From: Sympetrum striolatum
Taxonomy: Eukaryota > Arthropoda > Insecta > Odonata > Libellulidae
Direction: 5' to 3'
Length of the DNA: 64,000 bases
Assembly (NCBI GenBank): GCA_947579665.1
Contig: OX388341.1
Span: forward strand, 2,914,001 to 2,978,000
A program made the translations under genes and the position numbers. The notes beneath the pieces were generated by a model. The model was not told the DNA's origin, did not search any database, and worked only from the letters and a program-made list of their open reading frames with translations. Below are positions 36,060 through 47,889 of the stretch, one piece after another (positions within the stretch are counted from its first letter, which is position 1; every line of letters begins with the position of its first letter).

Positions 36060-36300
36060 AACAATAGTAAAGTTTATTTTATAAGGGCGAGATTGAGACT
36101 AATAGGCCTCTTTTCATATCTAGTCCATCCCGTTCCAGTTTTGAAATTCGAGCTTTTATCCACCGCTTCTATTTTCCTCATCAGTTTTGGGGTTAGAAAT
36201 TAAGTTCATGTACATATCAGCCAGAAGTGTGGATAGAGGAGACCCAATCGCAAGTCCATCCTGTTGTCACTGTCCATTGAACTTGAAATAATTCTGGTTA
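36060..36300 (-). pseudogene. Penelope-like element reverse transcriptase fragment
   Basis: Minus strand from 36299 reads Asn-Gln-Asn-Tyr-Phe-Lys-Phe-Asn-Gly-Gln, a TGA, then Gln-Gln-Asp-Gly-Leu-Ala-Ile-Gly-Ser-Pro-Leu-Ser, then Ala-Asp-Met-Tyr-Met. The (Q)DGLAxGSPLSP(x)LA motif is diagnostic of Penelope RTs. After it comes the GAGGC/GTCTC hairpin repeat shared with 26868-26945. It is a short remnant with an in-frame stop. Confidence 0.75.
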
Positions 36301-36919
36301 ATAAGTTTAATGGACAGTGCTTTTCTTAGGGCAAGAAAACTCATCCAGAAAGAAATCCATCAAACTCCTCCAACTGTTGGTGAGATTCAACTATAAACCT
36401 GAAATAAAGTCCTGCGAAAATTTGCGACGCCGATAAATAAAGCCACTTTTCGATGGCGATGCAAGTCTCTCGGCTTTGAGAGGATATGCGAAGAAAAGCG
36501 CTTCTGAATGGTTGTGTTTCGAAGAAATCATGCTGAAGCAAGGCTACATTTTATCTTAAGATGGACATAACAATATTGAAAAAAAAAATCTTATTTAATC
36601 CTTAAAGAAAAAGTTAATTTGGGAGTGAGTTGCCGTTTCCCTCAAATATCTTGATAGAGTCACAATTTCTGAAATTTTAATAAGAAAATAAATCCTTAAA
36701 GCTATAGATTCTTACTCTTTTCTCCTCCTTCGATTGCTAGATGAGTAAGGTCACATCTATCGTCGTCTGCACGACCTTCCCGTGGGAGGGAGAGCGCGCG
36801 CCAGTGAGTGCCCTTTTGAAGGGGCTTAGTTTATGACACCCAGATGCGTATGTTTTGCGGAAAACTGTTACCCTTTATATTGCATTTCCTTCAGTTTCAG
36901 CTCGAAATATTCTTGCTTG

Positions 36920-37845
36920 CGTTCTGGTGATATTTCCGTGGCTCATATATTCAATGTGCCGCAAATTCTTATTCTGGGGTTGATTGTGCCCAAGCCGGGA
37001 TATGGAACCATCAACGATAGAAACACAGCGAGACGTTTCTTCAAAAGTCCAGATTTGTCTGCTGAAATAACAGGTGCAAATTTGAAATCATTTTCCCAAA
37101 GACACGCTTAAAAAAAATGGCGTGGAGTATATACATGGTTAAATTCTTACTTAAGAAAACAGTTTTTTCTTTTTGCAATTAATGATTTGTATGGTCTTAG
37201 TTTTCATCTTTTTCAAGTGAATGAATCTTATGTCAACTATCATTCTTCAATTATTAGTATTAATTAAAATTTACTGATCGGAGATCGTCGAAAATCTCAT
37301 CTAAAGATTATCTAATATCTTGCGGACAGTCTCATGCGGTTTCAATTTATACGAAAAGGCATTCGGTGACTACTGCTGCGCTGCCGCGGAGTTGTATGTG
37401 GAGCTATATCCTTGGTACAACATGCCACCGACTGTTCATTAAGTCCAAAACACGGCATTAAAATCTCAAAGGAATCCATTCTTCCCTTGGGGCAACTCTC
37501 GCAAGGGGCGATGGAAGCCCGAAATAAAGACACGAGAAAATATCGCGAACGATTCAAAACACGAGTGATTAACAATGGGGACGCTACAGAGATTGCTACT
37601 CACATCCGATCCAATGATATCGATGTCTGCAAATGTAACAAGAAAATCAAGGAATATGGGCGAAGATGTGAAGGAGCTCCCGATCATGAGCAATGAGGAG
37701 GAGATGGCCAGTGGAGAAGAAGATTCCTCATATGATGAGTGTATTTATGACAAAAGGGAAGACCTCATTAATTTACTTAGATTTATGCTTAAAACATTAG
37801 CAGCCTATTTTAAATTAAAAAATCAAGAATCTCAATATAAACGAA
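36920..37845 (+). pseudogene. Broken ORF of a multi-copy insect hypothetical-protein family
   Basis: Three conserved blocks occur in order on the plus strand: Asn-Asp-Arg-Asn-Thr-Ala-Arg-Arg-Phe-Phe with Ser-Ala-Glu-Ile-Thr-Gly (about 37013-37075); Tyr-Pro-Trp-Tyr-Asn-Met-Pro-Pro-Thr-Val-His (37407-37439); and Leu-Pro-Leu-Gly-Gln-Leu-Ser, Glu-Ala-Arg-Asn-Lys-Asp, Tyr-Arg-Glu-Arg-Phe (about 37480-37555), followed in another frame by Leu-Leu-Thr-Ser-Asp-Pro-Met-Ile-Ser (about 37588-37620). From memory, these blocks belong to a family present in many near-identical insect genome copies and so probably mobile-element-borne; its biochemical function is unknown to me. Frameshifts near 37440 and 37575 and missing sequence between blocks mark it as dead. 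Confidence 0.6.
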
Positions 37846-37869
37846 AATTTGACAATGAAGGCATGTACC

Positions 37870-38127
37870 CAGTGGCGGATCCAGGGGGGGGGAGGCTATG
37901 GGGGCTGTAGCCCCCCCCAGAAGTCACAGTAAAGAAAATCTATCATCGTTCATACTATTGAGATGTGAAGAAAATATTATTTATCTACAACGATAGATAA
38001 TAATAAGCATAATTCAAATATGTATACTGAGTTTAATTTTATAGAATTTCTTACAAAAATCGATAAATAGAAAATTAATCTTTAATCCCAACTCTCAAGC
38101 CACAGCTCGACCCTAGATCCGCCACTG
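37870..38127. mobile_element. 258-bp element with CAGTGGCGGATC ends
   Basis: It starts CAGTGGCGGATCCAGGGGGG and ends CTAGATCCGCCACTG, inverted repeats of about 12 bases. Next to the left end is a GGGGGG/CCCCCC hairpin with GGGGGCTGTAGCCCCC. I find no convincing target duplication. Bases 37971-38021 are almost identical to 58476-58526. Confidence 0.7.
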
Positions 38128-38559
38128 TAAATAAGATCCAAAATATTACAACGAATATAATTTCATCACAACCTCACATCTCATATGTGAGAACCTCTCA
38201 TGTGAGTAAGTCTTTATCTCCGAAGAAGATTTGATTACCGGGGAATCTGGTATGAAGGTTTTCGCTGCATGTTCACCGCTGCGTTCCGATAAGCAGCAGT
38301 CCTTGATTACGAGGAGTTTGATACATTGATAAGCTGAGCTGAGCTGAATCTTCGCATTCGCATAATGAACTAAATATGACATAGATACGCGTCTTGTTAA
38401 TCTGGACATAGGCGATAAGAGGGGTAAAATGTTTACGAAACCCAAGACCAGTATAACCAAGTTTCTGACCCTTTCCCCGCCAAACCTCCACTCCATCCCC
38501 GATAGTGCAATCCCAAGAAATAATGTTGTAGCAAATAAAAAAATATTTTTATCGAAGCT

Positions 38560-38608
38560 TGGCGGGCACTGTACGAGGTCGCTTCGGGCACCAGGTTGAG
38601 TACCCCTG
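38560..38608 (-). mobile_element. hAT-like element end (single)
   Basis: Read on the minus strand it begins CAGGGGTACTCAACCTGGTG followed by CCCGAAGCGACC, the pattern of many hAT terminal repeats. The partner end was not found, so this is a solitary or truncated end. Confidence 0.4.
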
Positions 38609-38612
38609 ATGT

Positions 38613-40380
38613 AGGAGAATGACATTGACTGGAAATGCTCATCATTTAAATGTAGAGAAATGCTCTATAAAATTATGTACGAAGTTCAAATATAAATCAG
38701 GTTAACGTAGGGGAAAGCTTCAAAGTCCAGGTTCATACAATTTTTGGTCCGACAATAGTTAGGTCACAAAAGGCATCGCCTTTCGCTTATCGGTACTCGT
38801 GCGCCCAGGCGCGTGAGCCGGTGAGGCAGCCGTCATGTGGCGCATTCAGCCGACTTCGGTTTTAGTTAAAATTTCCCATTTTATCTTTTGACTTTCTCCG
38901 TCGCACATTGCATGGGGCCTACATTTTACGACTTTTCATCTTAAATTGTACGTGACGCGTTCAACAGATAGCAGAAGGAGCTTCACATGCCTCCATCTCA
39001 TACTCAATGCAAACATTCCGGGGGGTCGGATCTCCATCAAAGCATTCGGAGAATACGTATGACATTAACGCGACCGGTCTTTTTGAGGTACTCTAGATAA
39101 TTCAGAGAGTCATCCTAAACTTTTTCTTTTCAGAAAACAGTAAGGAGTCTTTCACAATTTCTAAATTAATTCCGTTTAAACGCCCTTCCAAAAGAAAGTG
39201 TAATGCAGTCGCACTACGAAGACGTTAGATCTTCGGTTAGAATTACTCAAACAAATAATGCTGTAATACAAAACAAGTTATACTAAAAGTTGATATGCGT
39301 TGGATCATTACTGTCTTTGTTTATCCAATTTCTCAAAATATTCGTATTGGATTCGAAGAAAAGTCACTGTATAGTAAAAAATATGATTGATGAATTTCAT
39401 TGCGAAAGGGATAAAATTGAGATTTACGATGTTAGTACAAATCAATTACTCATTGATTTAGGTCTGTTGCCTCCTCAGTGAGTCGAACCTTATCTATGAG
39501 TGCCCGAAGCTCCGATTTCACGTTTCAACAGCCGATCGCATCCCACCGATTTGTCATCTACTCCCCATCGCATCGCGGCAGTATAAATGGACCCTTGGTT
39601 TTCGAGCCGAAATAATGAGTTTTGGAGTTTAATGGAACAGTCTCTGAATTTCGGAGAAAAGGAATTTAAAGTGCCATTTTATGACTCCATATGACTTACC
39701 CGTTCAACTGTGAATATTCTTCAAAATGGTTAACAAGTTAGTGAGAAGGATGGAGGAGGACCTACTGCATTATTCAAATTCATATCTTAAAACGGTCTTA
39801 TTCACCCTTTAAAGTCTCTTTTATGCATCTAAATATCAATCAGTCAAAATTGCATTTACAGAAAATGAAATGCACGCCTGTCGAAGAGCTGTGTTAAAAT
39901 TACGCCGCCGTAACTGGTCTAACTTGAAAATTCTTTCTAAATAATCAAATACCTTGTAAATATATTGATAATTAGTATTATTAATCAGTATATAGTATAA
40001 TTTCATTATTACCTTAATCAATAATCTGTGGAGCGAAAGTGAGGATGTTCAGAAATTTGGGTTTGATTTCGACTTTCTTGATGCTCTCCAAGTACTGAAT
40101 TTATTCCGATAAAGGAGGGAAAATCTTTTATGTAGAAATTACATTAAATGGTAATATCTCATGATCCATACAATAGAGAGGAATTGAAATGGTAATATAG
40201 CAACAACTTTCCACTTTCCCAGTTATGTGTTCCGAAAACCACGCCGAAAATTACTAAGAACCTAAACACAGATGTACCTAAAATTGGCTCTGATTACCAT
40301 AAACATTTAATTGCGAAACGTTTGAAAAAAATATCTAAAATGAGAAAACGCGTGTGAAAGAGTATAGTACTGAAATGAAA
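38613..40380. other. Intergenic, moderately GC-rich islands, no gene assigned
   Basis: A GC-richer patch lies at 38760-38850. A TATA-like box (GCAGTATAAATGG) is at about 39577. No protein or transposon recognised. Confidence 0.4.
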
Positions 40381-40439
40381 TCCGTCCGATGGGCAGGCCA
40401 CTGCTAACCTCTCTTCCCCTCCCTGACCTTCCTTCGAAC

Positions 40440-41209
40440 CCTTCTCCCTCCATTTTTCCTATATATTCCCTGGGAAGCGAGCGCTTTTTGCAAAGCACCG
40501 TGCGGATCGAGGAGGTCGAGTGAGAGAGCGGAGACTGCTTCGGAGCGAACTCCTGACGCCGAATTTCTCGACTTCTTGGCGACGACCACCTCATTACCTT
40601 ACGTTGCTTCAGAAGAAGTTCGATTTGCAGTTACACTTCCCGATGTTGAAGCGGAAGATTGCCATCCTACTGTGGGTACTTGTCTTTTTTCGGGAGAATG
40701 AGTTCGAGGCAGTCCCAACGAAAGGAGCATCCACCTCTTCACGAAAGGCTTCCAGAAAACCAAACTACCACGCACCGGAAGAATCGGTTCATCTCGCTCC
40801 TGACAATATCCACATCGTTTTCCTGCAGTCTGAAACATCTGCACCATTCAACCCATGTTGGCGAGTTTAATGGCGGAGGTGGCCGATCGAAGTCATTTCT
40901 GCAAAACTACGTTTTGAGAGCACCCAAGATAGCCAGCCCAATTCTCCGGGTTCCGAGAACATTCTCGACCAAATCGAAGACGAAAAAAGTGCTTCCAGGG
41001 ACTTCGCCAACGGATCGAAGCCGCTGCAGCTCATTGGAATCTCAAGCAACTCATTAAGAAGATCTAGAAGAAAGTGAGTGGTTTTTGTATTGTGAGCTAT
41101 GGTCATTTTTGTGCATAATAGTGAAAATAGTGAGTGACTTCAAGAGGAGGTTCAGTTCGCCGATGGAAAGCAGAGTACCCCCGCCGCTGGAGGAATTCCA
41201 CAGCTAAAG
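40440..41209 (+). other. Possible 5' exon region of an unrecognised gene
   Basis: This stretch is clearly richer in G+C than its surroundings. A TATA-like CCTATATATTCCC at about 40459 precedes it. A plus-strand frame open from 40871 to 41073 has protein-like codons (Asn-Ser-Pro-Gly-Ser-Glu-Asn-Ile-Leu-Asp, then Asp-Glu-Lys-Ser-Ala-Ser-Arg) and ends at a donor AAA|GTGAGT. A second stretch ends at AAG|GTAAGG (41209/41210). The frame upstream is interrupted: an ATG at 40855 leads into a stop at 40915 that one fewer T in the preceding TTTT would avoid. It could be a first coding exon, a processed-gene remnant, or a GC-rich regulatory region. No family recognised. Confidence 0.3.
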
Positions 41210-42600
41210 GTAAGGATCGTCGTCTTTCAGGTGAAAAGGTGGTAGGTTCTTTAGAAAAGGGCCCGACAAAGGGCGTTAGTGTAAACAGGTCTACATTAGA
41301 GTTTGGGGGGAGTGGGAAATTGAAGTGGCAGGCACTACACACACTAAATCAGACCGGCTTTTTAGCCAATAGAATAAATTTAGTCTTCTAAAAGTCTCTC
41401 TCTATATATCTTTTCCGTGGCACTTGGTTTTCATGCCTTTGTCACACCATGGTTTTATAGGGCTGGTTAATTGCAATTGTCGCGAGCGTCCCAATCCCCC
41501 GAAATGCTTAACGATTGCAATTTTCTGGCGAACTCCTCCATTCAAAAGGAGAAACGAGCTGGCACGATACGTCTTTGCGTGGCTTGGAAACTCGTGCATA
41601 CTTATTCTCTTCATTTTTGTGATCTTTTTTTTTAAATGTTACTAAACATCTTTGGATTCCTTTCAAAAGTTTATTCAAAAACTTGAGTGATTGGAATGTA
41701 GATTTAATTGCTAGGTAGTTCCAATAGTTAAAGATTTTATATTTCTCTTATTTCCAGAAGATGGTAGTTTTTTTTAACGAGCAATAGAAGAAATTCGACG
41801 GCCTGGAGAAACTTTTTTTTTGGAGAAATGTCTGGTATGTAGATTCTACTTTCTTTTGAATTTTTACAAAATCTATCATGACCTTAAATTTTGAAGCTAT
41901 TCTAAAATTTGGAGTTAGAGACTTCAATTTTATAATTCCTAAAATGAACTTTCAGTTGTTCTTTGTGTAAGCTTGGTTGCTATTTTTCTTTCCCTTCAAA
42001 ATGTCTCTGAAGTAATTAAAAGCCAAATTTTAAATTTAAGTTCTCAAAATCTTATGGTAGCAATACATGTAATTCGGCTTTTTTTCTTTCAGGAATTCTT
42101 CGGCTTGGTGAACTACCTTCAATTCAATGGTATTCAAAGATATTGAGCTAACGAGTTCATTGTTATAACCAGTAATAAAAGTTTTCATGCAAAATATACC
42201 TGCTGCATATTCACTTAACTTTTCATTACGATATTACTAGATCGACGAACTGTTGGCTATAAGTATCTGTTGCAATTGTTCACTACTGTTAGCGTCGCCG
42301 TCTTGAGTGGTTTGTCGGAAGCGGGGCGTCGATACTCCAGTAAGGTGGCATCGGAGGATGAGTCTGAAGCAGCGCTCAAGTTCTAACAAAGCCAGAGTGT
42401 AGTTTAAATTTTTAACGGAAAATTGAAACATTCAAAACTCCGCCGGGAGGGAGTGCTGAAACCAATGGGTATTAGTTTCGACGCTATAATAAACTAAAAA
42501 GGGATAATCTGAGCAAAGGCAACAACTGCTTTCTTCAGGCGGATGTTTGTGGCAAATTAAATTATTCTTTTACTGTTAATGGGAGATAATTTATTTTACT
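41210..42600. other. Intergenic, no recognised feature
   Basis: AT-rich with T-runs; no supported gene or repeat. Confidence 0.45.
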
Positions 42601-42604
42601 TCAT

Positions 42605-42720
42605 TGGGCCGTATGAATAAAAAGAAGCATTTGCTCAAAAGTAAAAGGTAGAAGTAAAAGCAAAACCTTCTCTTAATATGCATAATCATTTGCTTTTACT
42701 TGCAAGCAAATGCTTCAAAT
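42605..42720. mobile_element. Small MITE-like inverted repeat with GAAGCATTTGCT arms
   Basis: GAAGCATTTGCT at 42624 is repeated inverted (AGCAAATGCTTC ending at 42716), each followed inward by AGTAAAAG. The outer flank starts GGGCCGTATGAATAAAAA. The whole may be one end of a longer element. Confidence 0.45.
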
Positions 42721-43215
42721 GACGAGTAAAAGGTCTACTTGTTTCCATGGAAATGAAGGAATCAGCTCTAGCCGACACACTGAGATCATTTACTTGCTCA
42801 ATTGAAATGTAAATCGGTAACTGTTGCTTGTAATTGAGTTTTCATTAATTTTATTATTAATAAAATAATTATAATTGTGTGAAAAAGTGATAGAGAACTC
42901 CCATATGTAGAGGTACTCTTTCTCATGTTTGGAGGAATGGTCTATAAGAAACATGGCGGTGCATTTTATCCGAAATAATTGGGAAAATATCGTTCACGAT
43001 TAATTGCGTTCAAGTAATAAGGGCTTATACCTATTTGTCTTCCTCGGTGCGAGGATCTGATACAAAGGGAGAAATATTTTTCTTATTAATCCAAAGCTGG
43101 TCTTTCATAGAGGAGGTCAGTTAGGAATCATACATGCTCCATAGCATAGAATTTTGATTATAAATGTATGGTGTAAGATAAAAACATGCAAAAAGGAGGG
43201 GTTGAAAACAAGTTA
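42721..43215. other. Intergenic, no recognised feature
   Basis: No gene or repeat signature that I can support. Confidence 0.4.
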
Positions 43216-44520
43216 CAGTAGAACCCCGGTAATCCGGACGAATTCAGACGCATAGGCATCCGGATTAGGGGGGTTTCCGGATTATCGAGGTTTTAAAAAA
43301 ATAACTTAAAAAACATATTTTCTCAGAGATTATATTGCATAGATAATGCCTTTATATATTACATAATGTATTACAACATTTAAAGTGAATGAATAATATC
43401 AGCGAGCAAAAAAGTCAGTCATTTTATTTTGCGCGACCATTCTTATTTTTAAATCAAGTGCGCGGTCTCTAAAATGTCTAAAGAGCATAATTTCATGTGC
43501 TTCAAAATTTTGCTCCTCGGCCCACTTTAATGATGTATTGAGTGTCGCCAAAGCCTCGGAATGTGAAATTTTGACGGAGTCCACAGGGTGGTCGTCGTCG
43601 TCGTCATCATCATCTTCTGTCAGTACTGTTATACTGTATAATTTCGTCATCTGTTAAAGCATCGTTTCGAGCCAAACAGCCTCAGCAGCTCACCGGAGAG
43701 CTTCAGGGTTAGATATTGCGTTCGAATTTTGTAACTGATTAATGAGTGGCGCAAGCTGAATTTCTTCAGTTGGACATTTTCAAAAACTTCCGAACCAATA
43801 AAATTTGGAAGTAAATTTTTCCAGGACTTGCTGATCAATAATTTTGACGCAGATTTCCAATAGTTAGCTAGATTGAACACGACATCTTTTAAATTTACCT
43901 CTTTCAGTGCATTTTCCAAATTTTCATTGTGCACAGGATCATTAAGAATATTTGTAAGAAGCAACTTAAGATATCCTAACGCTTTGAATAACATTCTGAT
44001 CCATGGGTTGGATCAGCGCAGTCGTGTTAGGGGGTAAAAAAATTGCGCAAATTTCACCGTCATCAGTGCACAATTCTTCTGCAGAAGGATGGCCAGGACA
44101 ATTATCAAGCAACAATAAAGCATGTTGTAGTAAACTGATGGATTTCATATGTTGTCGAACTGCTGGAACGAATACTGTTTTAAACCAATCCAAAAATAAT
44201 TCTCGTGTGACCCAAGCGTTTTTTGGCCTCGATAGCACACAGGTAGCGTAGTACTCACTGACTTGAATGCACGGGGTTTTTTGGCTGTTCCGATCACAAA
44301 CAAAGAAAGCTTATGTTTGCCAGTCACGTTTTCACACGGCATAAATGTAATCTTCGCTTTTATTACTTTCCTTCCTGGTGCCACTTTTTCATTGCAGTCG
44401 GCTGAAGTTTTGTCAGGTAACATTCGCCAGAACAACCCTGATTCGCCGGTATTGTAAATCTGTTCAGAACTCAGTTTTTTCTCACTGTAGAAATTTATAG
44501 CAACGTTTCTAATTTTTCTA
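43216..44520 (-). mobile_element. Truncated Tigger-like DNA transposon
   Basis: The left end is TA (43214-43215) plus CAGTAGAACCCCGGTAATCC, a typical Tigger terminus. The transposase gene is on the minus strand. The other end is missing: the coding sequence fades out near 44520 just upstream of the first catalytic motif, so the element lost its DNA-binding half. Confidence 0.8.
43399..44510 (-). pseudogene. Tigger-type transposase, N-terminally truncated and frameshifted
   Basis: Minus strand starts with Tyr-Asn-Thr-Gly-Glu-Ser-Gly-Leu-Phe-Trp (about 44460; Gly in place of the first catalytic Asp). Then come Leu-Leu-Leu-Asp-Asn-Cys-Pro-Gly-His (Asp at about 44106) and Leu-Pro-Pro-Asn-Thr-Thr with Gln-Pro-Met-Asp-Gln (Asp at about 44001), then a helical region and an Asp-run tail (eight Asp, about 43605). 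Frame changes occur near 44235, 43980 and 43647. With the first Asp lost and no DNA-binding domain it cannot be active. Confidence 0.8.
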
Positions 44521-46280
44521 TTTTTTCAGGCAAGAAATTAAAAATCTTTAACAATTAAATTTGGCTTAATATAGAAGGTACGTCTTTTTCTCAAATTGTA
44601 ATTAAAAGCATTATCAGAGATAATTGGCATGTTACCAGTCAAAATATAACAAAGTTTCAAAGCCTTAAACATATACAAGTTTTTTAATGGGAGCAATATC
44701 AGGTATGTGAATAATGGATATGAAAGTAGAAATCTCTTTCAGGTTTCCCTCAAAGTCAAGGCAATCATAGTCATTGACTGTGTCAGTAGCCATCTTCAGG
44801 AAGATGGATATGAATACTCAAATCCATTTTTGAAGCAAATAATTGTGATAATCTTTTTTTTGCAGGATCAATGCAGAATTTAGAGTATTATTATATGCCA
44901 TACCCCAAAATTGTAATCCAAATTTAATGTAGATTGGATCATTTCATAGTGTAACGATCTCAAGTCTAACAATTAAGTTTCATTGGTCATTCAAAGTGAA
45001 CATTCTGCTGTCCTTAAGAGAGGAACTTCTAGATTACTCCTCTAACATCATTGAAAGCAAATTGTTTTCCACCAGAAAGTTCTGCCAAAGATATTTCTGT
45101 CTCAAATAGTGACCACACACAGGTATTATCATAAGAGGTAAAGCTAGTATAGCAAAACCATGGCAAATGTGATTATTTGACTGTACTCTATGTTTTACAT
45201 CAATATTAGATCTGTTCAGAATAAGTGTCTAAATCTAGATATTTTGCTTGTGAATCTTGGTTCTGATTTTCTGACTGATCGTTGGTTAAATCAAATGAAA
45301 TCTCCATTTTTACTCTGAAAGGTGTCTTTCTTATGAAATTGGTGGAAGGGTGATGCCATTTATTCTCAGCCTTCTGATGGTGCTGACTGTTTGAAATGAA
45401 AAAACTCTATCTGTTAATTATTTGAATGTCAATTGTTAGCGTGAACAATATTTATCTAGCCATTAATTGCATCTATTGACTCCTTAGCAGTTCTAGAGAA
45501 GTGTTTCTAATAATATGACAATGCTACTCAATAAATACAAGTAAGGAAGATAATATTATCTTGTATAAATTTAAAGACAATCTTAGGGTATAAATTATTA
45601 AAAACAAACTATACAAATAAGGAGATTTGTGTAAATGACTTTGAGACAAAAGCAATATGGAAATCACTTCTTCCTCTTATGTTATTCCTAAATATGTTTA
45701 TCTTTATAATATAATGTAGATATTCAAGCATTAGCCTTATTTTTTTCATGTATAAAACTTAGTACTTGGTATTTCAGACCTTATTCCTCATTAACCAAGC
45801 CAGATTACAAAGCATCGTATGAATTTTTGTTTATCGATCATATTTTAATATTTTTCATATGGCCTAATTTTGTTGTATCTGCTTTACACTCTTTTCAGTT
45901 TGATTAGTTAGGTATAAAACAGTTGAGCATAAATCATAATGTGGCAATATAATCCTGTTTTATATTATTTTAGATGTTGTATGAATGGAAACAAAATTAC
46001 TAGAAAATTTATTTTCTGCAATTTTATGACAAACATAATTAAAATTTCTATTTTCGATCAACTATCACTCCCATGTTTATTATTGAATCAAATTTAATAT
46101 CACATTTATTTATTTCATCTCTAATATGACTGTTTAAAACAATGATAGTTGTTAGAATTTCCAAGTAACATTGAATTTGACTTAGTTTAATTTAGTTACA
46201 ATTTATTTACTTCAAACCATTCCTTTATTATACCTAAATCCTTATTTACCATAGTTATTAGCTAAATTATATTTATATAT
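44521..46280. other. Intergenic, no recognised feature
   Basis: Very AT-rich. No supported gene, transposon end or repeat. Confidence 0.45.
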
Positions 46281-46284
46281 GTAT

Positions 46285-46345
46285 ATATATGAACAACAAA
46301 GGTCCATGCATGCTACCCTGGAGATTTCCAACCTGTGTTTGTCTT
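46285..46345 (-). mobile_element. Short LINE RT fragment (Jockey/CR1-like)
   Basis: Minus strand reads Val-Gly-Asn-Leu-Gln-Gly-Ser-Met-His-Gly-Pro-Leu-Leu-Phe-Ile, matching the QGSxLGPLLF motif of non-LTR reverse transcriptases. Confidence 0.5.
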
Positions 46346-46814
46346 TGGGATGAGAAGTGCTTTTGACAATGTTGCAACTTCTTGCATTCTTTCTGATAAA
46401 TAATTTTCGATTCATTTAATGATCTATATACAAGATATATTGTACATATATCTTGTAAAAAGGATTTCTTTTATGATATATAGTAAGAAAGAAATTCATC
46501 CGCTTAATATATCAAGCCATTAACCCAGGTTCATGAAATGGTTCTTAGCAATATGCTTGTAAGAAAAGCATTCAGAGTTTCAGTATTTAAGTGCAGAGCC
46601 AGAAGGTTTTCCTTTATTAGTGCTGAGAAATACATTTTTAGTGACTGTATATTATTTAGCATTAGGGAGCTAGAGTGCTAAGCCTTTTCGCAAATAAAAG
46701 ATAAATGATTTGTAACCTGAACTAATTTTATTTTGTCCTCAAGTCTTGTATTATCAATTGTTCTATAGACTGGTTCAGAATTCAGAATCTTCTTATATAT
46801 ATCATCATCATTCT

Positions 46815-47745
46815 TGGTATTCCAGGCATACAGCACTTCATGTACCTTTGCCTTGTCTGAAGCCGCTGGGTAATTGCAGTATTTAACACTGAAGTTTCAC
46901 TACCAATGATCAGGACAGGTAAAATGCATTGGTTGAAGACCTTCCTCTTCTAAACCATTGGCATTCTTGACTACAGAATGTGTGAGTTCCTACCAAATGC
47001 ACTCCAGCCAAGTTTCATTCTTCTGTTTACTTCATTAATCCTGTTTTTCTTTCCTGTTATTACAAGTTGTCCCAGGTGTGTGTGTTCCAAGCAAGCATCC
47101 AGAAGCTTTTATTTTAGTTTGACTGGTTCTTGCACTGCAAAAGAATTGTACATTACCTTTGTATTTGTTAGGTTTATTCTGAGTCCTATCTTCGTTCCTG
47201 CTGTGTTTAGTTCTTCAAGTCTTGAAGTTAGATCTTCTGTGTAGGCTGCAAAGAGAACTATATCATCTGCAAAACAGAGGTGAATGATGTACTCCCCATT
47301 TACTCTTAAGCCCTTCTCTTCCCAATCAAGGTTTTAAACACTTCTTCTAAAATGGCAGTGAACAAGATAGGAGATAGACCATCACCTTGTAGAGCTCCCT
47401 TCTCAATCTTGAATTCAATGATCTCTTCATGCAGCATTATAGAAGCTGTGGCATTCTCATATACACTGCGCAATAGACAGATGTACTCAGAATCTATCCC
47501 TTGATCCTTCAGAGCTTTCATAGTGGAGGAGGTACATAACGAGTAGAAGGCCAGTTTGTAATCCACAAAGCAGAGGACAAGTGGCATCTCGTACTCATTC
47601 GTTCTGTTAAAACTTTCCTGTGGTGTATGGAAGTGGTCCATAGTGCTGAAGCCTTTCCCGAATCCTGCTTGTTCTCTAGACTAAACACTGTTAAATAAAC
47701 ACTGCTAACATTAAACACTATTAAATTTCTTCCTTGTCCAGATAT
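46815..47745 (-). pseudogene. RTE-clade LINE reverse transcriptase fragment
   Basis: Minus-strand RT core: Phe-Val-Asp-Tyr (first catalytic Asp), Asn-Ala-Thr-Ala-Ser-Ile, Gly-Ala-Leu-Gln-Gly-Asp-Gly-Leu-Ser-Pro-Ile-Leu-Phe, a shift near 47330, then Cys-Phe-Ala-Asp-Asp-Ile (catalytic Asp-Asp at 47262-47270). Further on is Cys-Ile-Leu-Pro-Val-Leu with Gly-Ser-Glu-Thr near 46900, the RTE C-terminal motif. It carries several frame breaks and is 5'-truncated. The APE endonuclease part of the same clade appears at 63.63-64 kb as a separate fragment. Confidence 0.8.
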
Positions 47746-47889
47746 GAGCAATGTTTTTACTTAAAAACTAATGCCTAACCAAAAGGGTAAATTATTTTTC
47801 TTTTGTCATCTGAAAAATGATAAAGAATCAAATATATTTTAAACAGGTAATAATGTGTTATAATTTGCTTAATTATATTAACAATGATA

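Noticed and set aside
38146..38625. 159-codon minus-strand open frame
   Set aside because: It overlaps a hAT-like terminal repeat and has no protein-like motifs; likely chance.
39570..39600. TATA-like box GCAGTATAAATGG
   Set aside because: No downstream transcript or reading frame found; isolated TATAAA is expected by chance in AT-rich DNA.
40599..41106. Minus-strand open frames opposite the GC-rich island
   Set aside because: They are probably antisense shadows of the Ser/Arg-rich plus-strand frame that ends at a good donor; no independent signature. Not fully excludable.
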